DNA from: Christiangramia salexigens
Lineage (GTDB): Bacteria > Bacteroidota > Bacteroidia > Flavobacteriales > Flavobacteriaceae
Direction of reading: 5' to 3'
Length of the DNA stretch: 64,000 nt
Assembly (NCBI RefSeq): GCF_001889005.1
Contig: NZ_CP018153.1
Coordinates: forward strand, 592,501-656,500
The notes beneath the pieces were generated by a model. That model ran no database searches. It saw nothing but the letters and a program-made list of their open reading frames with translations, and was not told the origin of the DNA. Shown one piece after another: positions 54,101-63,100 of the stretch (the first letter of the stretch is position 1; each line of letters opens with the position of its first letter). A program made the position numbers and the translations under genes.

Positions 54101-57100
54101 ATCTGTAATTACAGGTTGCGGACAGTCAATTGAAGGTCCTTCGGTATCTGAAACCTCCACAGTTACAACGGCTGTATCTGTTCCACCATTTCCATCAGAG
54201 ATGGTATAGGTGAAGGTATCTGTACCTGTAAAGCTCTCATTTGGTATATAAGTAACGGTAGTTCCGTCTGTACTAACCGATCCATTATTAGGTTGAGTAA
54301 GGTCTGAAACAGTTAAGTTATCCCCATCAAGATCTGAATCATTTTCAAGAACGCTGATCTCAATTGTCGAATCCTGATCAATATTCGCGTTATCGTTTAC
54401 GGCAACCGGTGCATCATTGATTGCATTTACAGTTACAGTTACCGTTGCAGTATCAGTTCCACCGTTTCCATCAGAAATCGTATAACTGAAAGTGTCATCT
54501 CCATTAAAGTTATCATTTGGAGAATAGGTTGCGGTTCCATCTGTATTAACGCTTACAGTTCCGTTTGAAGGTTCCTGGCCTGGTTCAATGCTTACCGAAA
54601 GATCATCACCGTCAATATCAGAATCATTATCTAATACGTCTACAATTACATCGATATCTTCATCTGTAATAGCCGTATCATCTTTGGCTACTGGTGCATC
54701 ATTGTCTGCATCTACAGTTACAGTTACCGTTGCAGTATCGGTTCCACCGTTTCCATCAGATACAGTATAGCTAAACGTATCCTCACCATTGAAGTTATCA
54801 TTTGGGGAATAGGTTATAGTGCCATCTGTATTTACGGTTACCGTTCCATTTTCAGGTTCCTGACCTGGTTCTACAGTTACTGTTAGATCATCTCCATCAA
54901 CATCAGAATCATTATCTAATACCTCTACAATTACATCGGTATCTTCATCTGTTTTGGCTGAATCATCTTTAGCTACCGGTGCATCGTTAATAGGATTGAT
55001 ATTGATATCTGTAGCACCATAAACGGTTTCAATAGCATCTGTAACAGAATATACGAAATCACCTGCATCGTCACCTGCATCATAATCAGCCGGTGCGTCA
55101 TATACAAGGTTTTCAAGCTCAGTAGTACTTAAGGTTTGACCAATAACTACTGCAGTTCCATCAGATAAAGTAACTGTACCTAAAGCAGGCAGATCTGTCA
55201 CCTTGATTGTCAATACATCACCATCAATATCCGAAGGTGCAGTTAATCCTAATGGGGTATCAGTGCTTTCTTCATCTACAGTGATCACAGAACTATCGGC
55301 TATAGGAGCATCATTTGTTGCACCTACATTTATAGTTACCGTTGCAGGAGCACTTTCCAGAGTACCATCTGTAATGGTATATGTAAATGAATCTGTTCCG
55401 GAGAAATCGGCATCAGGAGTATAAGTGATCGTTCCGTCAGCATTAACCGTGATCGTTCCATTTGCAGGATCGGTAGTGTTTTCAATAGCAATACTATCTC
55501 CATCAACATCAGAATCATTATTTAATACGTCTACAACTACATCGGTATCCTCATCAGTATTAGCTGAATCATCCTTAGCTACCGGAGCGTCATTAACAGG
55601 TTTAATATTGATGTCTGTAGTACCATACACAGTTTCAATAGCATCTGTAACTGAATATGTGAAATCTCCGGCATCGTCACCTGCATCATAATCAGCTGGT
55701 GCGTCATATACAAGGTTTTCTAACTCAGTAGCGCTTATTGTTTGATCAATCGCTACAGCAGTTCCATCGGATAGGTAAACTGTACCTAAAGCAGGTAAAC
55801 CTGTTACTGTGATAGTAAGTGCATCACCATCTGCATCGGTAGGAGCTGTCAAACCTAATGGATTATCTGTGCTCTCTTCATCTACTGTGATCGCAGAACT
55901 GTCTGCAATCGGCGTATCATTTACGCCATTAATGGTTATAGTGATCACATGTTCAGTTCCGTCAAAACTGGTCACAGTGAATTTCTCAATTTTAGTATCG
56001 CCCTCACCTAAGTACTGAACGTTGGAATTAGGAACGGTATAGGTCCATTCTCCGGTATTTAAAATACTAAGCTGTCCTAAAGCTCCGGTTTCGGCAGCCG
56101 CAGTTCCAGCCTGGAATGAGCTCTCATTTGTATCTCCATCGCTGATGATAAGAGTACCATTTTCAGTTAAGGTTGGATCAGTTTCGTCTTCGGTTACAGA
56201 TCCTGTATCATCACCTGAGAAATCCGGGATATCGTTAACAGGATTAATGGTTATTACAACTTCCGCGGTATTTGAAACAGCTCCGTTATTATCCATAATG
56301 GTATAAAAGAAACTATCTGTGGTGGTTTCAGATCCATCATGAGTATACTCAATGGTTCCATCTCCGTTATCTACTAAAGTTCCATTAGATGGAGGAGTGG
56401 TAATGTTAATAGATGTAAGATCTAAAGTCCCATCTATATCAGAGTCGTTAGCTATTACATTTACATCCTTAGCCTCACCTTCATTAAGCGTTAATACATC
56501 ATCTTGTGCAACCGGTGCATCGTTAACAGGATCTATAATAATATCTGTGGCGCCGAAAACAGATTCAATAGCATCTGCAACTGAATATGTGAAATCTCCG
56601 GCATCGTCACCCGGTTTATAATCAGCTGGTGCGTCATATACAAGGTTTTCTAACTCAGTAGCACTTAATGTTTGATCAATCGCTACAGCAGTTCCATCGG
56701 CCAGATAAACTGTACCTAAAGCAGGTAAACCTGTTACTTTGATAGTAAGTGCATCACCATCTGCATCGGTAGGAGCTGTCAAACCTAATGGATTATCTGT
56801 GCTCTCTTCATCTACAGTGATCGCAGAACTGTCTGCAATCGGCGCATCATTTACGCCATTAATGGTTATAGTGATCACATGTTCAGTTCCGTCAAAACTG
56901 GTAACAGTGAATTTCTCAATTTTAGTATCGCCCTCACCTAAGTACTGAACGTTAGAATTAGGAACGGTATAGGTCCATTCTCCGGTATTTAAAATACTAA
57001 GCTGTCCTAAAGCTCCGGTTTCGGCAACCGCACTTCCAGCCTGGAATGAGCTCTCATTTGTATCTCCATCGCTGATGATAAGAGTACCATTTTCAGTTAA

Positions 57101-60100
57101 GGTTGGATCAGTTTCGTCTTCGGTTACAGATCCTGTATCATCACCTGAGAAATCCGGGATATCGTTAACAGGATTAATGGTTATTACAACTTCCGCGGTA
57201 TTTGAAACAGCTCCGTTATTATCCATAATGGTATAAAAGAAACTATCTGTGGTGGTTTCAGATCCATCATGAGTATACTCAATGGTTCCATCTCCGTTAT
57301 CTACTAAAGTTCCATTAGATGGAGGAGTGGTAATGTTAATAGATGTAAGATCTAAAGTCCCATCTATATCAGAGTCGTTAGCAATTACATTTACATCCTT
57401 AGCCTCACCTTCATTTAGCGTTAATACATCATTTTTTGCTACCGGAGCATCATTTTGAGGAGTTATAGTAATATTTACTTCAGCAGTATCTGTTAAAGCA
57501 TTGTCTGTAAGGGTATAAGTGATAACCGGAACCGTTCCATCATAATTTAATACAGGAACGAAAGTTAAATCTCCATTGGATTCAATTTTAAGGCTTCCAA
57601 CCGAAGTAATAGTAGCTGTCTCACCTGGCAAATAAGCAGTAGGATTGCCATTAATGATGAACTGTTCTATTTCAATCAGGTCTCCATCAACATCAGTATC
57701 AACTCCGGAACCATTATCGATAGAAATTATATTACCGGTTAAGGTCTCATCTTCATCAATAAGGAAATTATCGTCAGTCGCATCAGGCGCATCATTTACA
57801 GGTCTCACTCTAATATTCAGTGTGCTGTAATCTGTTCTGCTATTTGTTAGGTCAGGCCCGTCTTTGATTCCGTAAACAATACCTGGAATATCTCCATTAT
57901 AATTCAGCGCAGGATCAAAAGTGAAACTACCATCATCAGCTATGTTAAGAACTCCCACATTTGGAATAGTCAAATCATTACCTGCAAGTACAGATGTTAC
58001 AATTCCACCAGAACCATCATTCAAACCAAATTCATGAACAAATAATTTATCATTATTGCCATCGAAGTCATTATTCAATAATCCAGCGGCTGCATCTATA
58101 TTCAGAGGTGTATCCTCATTTGTAGTATATGCATCAGGATTTGCTTCAGGTTTAATTTCAGTATGAGGTATAGTTACCTGAACTTCAGCAATATCAGTTA
58201 ATCCACTTGGATCTTGAATTGTATATTCGAAGAAATACGTACCCTTTGCTCCAACGCCAGGCGGAGGAGAAAATGTGATGGTATTGTCAGCAGCATTAAT
58301 AGTTGTAGATCCCAATTGAGGACCAGACTCGCCTTTAGTAGGCTGAGTTACTGATATAATCGTGATGTTATCACCGTCTACGTCGTAATCATTTTTTAAT
58401 ACCAGGATAATAACATCTACATCAGGATTACTTGCAGCTTTATCATCTACAGCAACAGGGGCATCATTAACAGGATTAACGCTTAATTTTAATAAGCCAT
58501 TATCGGTAAGACTTCCGTCGCTAATAGTATATACCACCACAGGGAAATCACCTGTGAAATCCTGGAAAGGAGTGAAAATATAACTACCATCTGTATCTAT
58601 CTGAAGGCTTCCTTCCTCAGGAACTGTAGCAACAGTTCCTGCAGGATAGGTAATTCCATTAATTGTAAAACTAGAAACAGAAAGCGGATCGGAATCCAGA
58701 TCTGAATCGTTTGCAAGTACGCCATTAGTAGCATCAACAATAAGAATGACATCTTCATCTGTATTATTAATATCGTCTACAGCTAGAGGCTTGTCATTAA
58801 CCGGATTCACAGTAATAGATACCGTAGCAAGGTTACTCTCCTGTGTATCCAGATCCTTTACAGTATAAGTAAAGCTATCGTTTCCTTCAAAATTTGCATT
58901 TGGGGTATAAGTAATTTCCCCGGTAACCTGATCTACGGAAATAGAACCATTTGTCGGATTTGAAACAACATTTACTGATGTAATATCAATATTGTTATCA
59001 CAGTCTGTATCATTTCCTAATACGCCAATATCTACAGGAGAATCTTCATTGGTAATAGCAGTGTCATCAACTGCAACAGGTGTGCTTATAACAGTTACAT
59101 TTTGAGTACAGGTGATGGTATTGTTAGCATCATCTTTAGCCGTCCATGTTACTACAGTAGTTCCCACAGGGAAACTTGCTGGGGCATCGTTTGTAAAAGT
59201 AAGATCGGTATCACAGTTATCTGTAGCGGTTGGGGTACCTAAGTTAACGTTAGTTGCATCGGCAGCGCAATCACCGCTATCAGCATTTACCGTAACATCG
59301 GCAGCACAGCTTGTAATTACCGGACTTTGGTTGTCTACTACAGTTACATTTTGAGTACAGGTGATGGTATTGTTAGCATCATCTTTAGCCGTCCATGTTA
59401 CTACAGTAGTTCCCACAGGGAAACTTGCTGGGGCATCGTTTGTAAAAGTAAGATCGGTATCACAGTTATCTGTAGCGGTTGGGGTACCTAAGTTAACGTT
59501 AGTTGCATCGGCAGCGCAATCACCGCTATCAGCATTTACCGTAACATCGGCAGCACAGCTTGTAATTACCGGACTTTGGTTGTCTACTACAGTTACATTT
59601 TGAGTACAGGTGATGGTATTGTTAGCATCATCTTTAGCCGTCCATGTTACTACAGTAGTTCCCACAGGGAAACTTGCTGGGGCATCGTTTGTAAAAGTAA
59701 GATCGGTATCACAGTTATCTGTAGCGGTTGGGGTACCTAAGTTAACGTTAGTTGCATCGGCAGCGCAATCACCGCTATCAGCATTTACCGTAACATCGGC
59801 AGCACAGCTTGTAATTACCGGACTTTGGTTGTCTACTACAGTTACATTTTGAGTACAGGTGATGGTATTGTTAGCATCATCTTTAGCCGTCCATGTTACT
59901 ACAGTAGTTCCCACAGGGAAACTTGCTGGGGCATCGTTTGTAAAAGTAAGATCGGTATCACAGTTATCTGTAGCGGTTGGGGTACCTAAGTTAACGTTAG
60001 TTGCATCGGCAGCACAATCACCGCTATCAGCATTTACCGTAACATCGGCAGCACAGCTTGTAATTACCGGACTTTGGTTGTCTACTATAGTTACATTTTG

Positions 60101-63100
60101 AGTACAGGTGATGGTATTGTTAGCATCATCTTTAGCCGTCCATGTTACTACAGTAGTTCCCACAGGGAAACTTACTGGGGCATCGTTTGTAAAAGTAAGA
60201 TCGGTATCACAATTATCTGTAGCGGTTGGGGTACCTAAGTTAACGTTAGTTGCATCGGCAGCGCAATCACCGCTATCAGCATTTACCGTAACATCGGCAG
60301 CACAAGTTGTAATTACCGGACTTTGGTTGTCTACTACAGTTACATTTTGAGTACAGGTGATGGTATTGTTAGCATCATCTTTAGCCGTCCAAGTTACTAC
60401 AGTAGTTCCCACAGGGAAACTTGCTGGGGCATCGTTTGTAAAAGTAAGATCGGTATCACAGTTATCTGTAGCGGTTGGGGTACCTAAGTTAACGTTAGTT
60501 GCATCGGCAGCGCAATCACCGCTATCAGCATTTACCGTAACATCGGCTGCACAGCTTGTAATTACCGGACTTTGGTTGTCTACTACAGTTACATTTTGAG
60601 TACAGGTGATGGTATTGTTAGCATCATCTTTAGCCGTCCAAGTTACTACAGTAGTTCCCACAGGGAAACTTGCTGGGGCATCGTTTGTAAAAGTAAGATC
60701 GGTATCACAGTTATCTGTAGCGGTTGGGGTACCTAAGTTAACGTTAGTTGCATCGACAGCGCAATCACCGCTATCAGCATTTACCGTAACATCGGCAGCA
60801 CAAGTTGTAATTACCGGATTCTCTACATCATTCACCGTTACGGTTTGCGTTTTAGGTTCAGCACTATTTCCATTTACATCGGTAACATTCCAGGTTATGG
60901 TTGTGATTCCAGCCGGGAAAGGATCGGTTAATGCTAAACCATCGCTTCTGGTTCCCGTTGGAGCTCCAGCTCCACAGTTATCGCTAACATCAGCTGCTAC
61001 TATGCTTACTAATGCATCACAAGAATTCGGATCATTGTCTCTAGTAATATTAGCCTTAGGCGTGATCACTGGTAATTCATTATCACTTACAGTAATATCA
61101 ATACTATCTGTAACCTCATTATTTGCTACATCTGTTGCTGTATAGGTGATTCTGGTAACACCGATATTAAGGGTTTGGGTTCCAACCTGATCGTTTCCGG
61201 AACCGCTTGTTGCACCAGACATTACCCAGGAAATACTGGCATTACAGTTGTCATCAAAACTAACGTTCGGTACATCCACATCTGCGGTACATACTGCCGG
61301 ATCTGTAGTTTGAGATAAATTTCCACCTACAGTTAATGTAGGAAATTCATTGTCATTCACAGTAACCTTCTGTGTTTTAACAACAGCATTATTTCCGTTT
61401 ATATCTATTGCTCTCCAGGTAATGGTCGTAGTCCCCAGGGTAAATGGATCTGTTAAAGATAAAAGATCGCTTCTGGTCCCTGTTGGAGCTCCAACGCCAC
61501 AATTATCGGTCACTTCAGGAGCTTCAATTGCGATTACAGCAGAACATTTGTTTGGGTCTACATTTGCAACGATATCTGCTTTAGGAGTAATTACAGGGAT
61601 TTCATTATCATTAACTGTAATTTCCATTACATCCTGAGCAGTATTACCTGCACCATCCGTGGCAGTATAAGTTATAACAGTAGTTCCTTCATTTAAATTT
61701 TGTGTAAGGGCCTGGCCTGATCCGGATCTGGAAGTGGCACCGGTCATTACCCAGCTAAGGTTTGCATTACAATTATCGTCGAAGCTAGCATTTGGGATAG
61801 CAACGCTGGCAGTACACAAACCTGGATCTGTTGGCTGAGAGAAATCAGCTCCAGCCGTTAGGCTTGGGTTCTGAGTATCATTAACCCTAACAGTCTGAAT
61901 CTTTGTTTCTGCAATATTTCCATTTACATCCTGAACATTCCAGGAGATGGTAGTAATGCCTAATGGATATGGATCAGATAACGCAAGACCATCACCTCTT
62001 GTTCCGGTAGGCGTTCCCACTCCACAATTGTCTGAAACATCTGCATTAACAATATTTACAGATGCTGAACATAAGTTCGCAGTATTTCCAACTACAATAT
62101 CATCTTTTGGAGTTATTACCGGTTTTTCATTATCGTTTACAGTAATTACGATCGCGTCTTGTACCGAATTATTTGCAGCATCCTTAGCGGTATACGTAAT
62201 TGTGGTAATTCCCCTGTTTAAGGTTTGAGTTCCTGCCTGTCCGGTTCCCGAACCAGTAGTTGCTCCGCTCATTTCCCATTCAAGTTCGGCAGAACAATTA
62301 TCATTAATATCAGCATCTGGAACCTGTACAGAGGCAGTACAAACACCTGTATCCGTATCCTGAGCAAAATCAGCCCCTGCGGTTAAAGAAGGGTTTTGTG
62401 CATCGGTTACGGTAACAGTTTGGGTTTTAGATACTGCATCGTTACCATTCTCATCCTGAACATTCCAGGTTATCGTGGTAACTCCAATTGGGAATACGGC
62501 GGTTAAAGCCAGTCCGTCACTTCTTGTTCCGGTTAAAGTTTCTAATCCGCAGTTATCAGTTGCACTTGCAGGCGTAATATTTACTAAGGCTCCACAGGTA
62601 TCTGTGTCGTTGTCTACCGAGATATTAGCCTGAGGAGTAATTACCGGTATCTCGTTATCGCTAACGGTAATAATCATCGAATCTTCTGCAATTAGACCGG
62701 CACTGTCTGTAGCAGTATATGTAATAGTGGTAATTCCTTTATTTAGAGTTTGAGTACCGGCCTGGCCAGTTCCCGAAGCATTAGTAACTCCAGTCATTTC
62801 CCAGCTAATACTAACATTACAGTTATCTGAAAATGTAGCCACTGGAATATCAACTCTTGCAGTACAAAGTCCGTTGTCTGTATTTTGAGTGATATCAGAT
62901 CCGGCTGTTACAGTTGGATGCTGCGTATCAGTTACAGTAACCGTTTGAGTTTTAGGCTCTGCAGGGTTTCCGCTGGCGTCGCTTACATTCCATGTAATAG
63001 TGGTTGTTCCTACAGGGAAGGCCTCGTTAAGTGCCAATCCATCTTCTCTGGTTCCAATTGGTGTTCCCACACTACAGTTATCTGTAGCATCTGCCGGAAC

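Noticed and set aside
59078..60820. Could the regular array be a CRISPR or a non-coding satellite
   Set aside because: The units are 249 bp, contiguous, without spacers, in frame and encode a known domain (HYR).
59112..61145. Repeated 80-codon open frames on the + strand across the 249-bp array, the last fused into 179 codons
   Set aside because: They lie antisense to the adhesin gene and recur only because the unit recurs. The codon bias of the Thr/Asp/Val-rich HYR domains leaves the opposite strand free of stops. No promoter or start signal precedes them.
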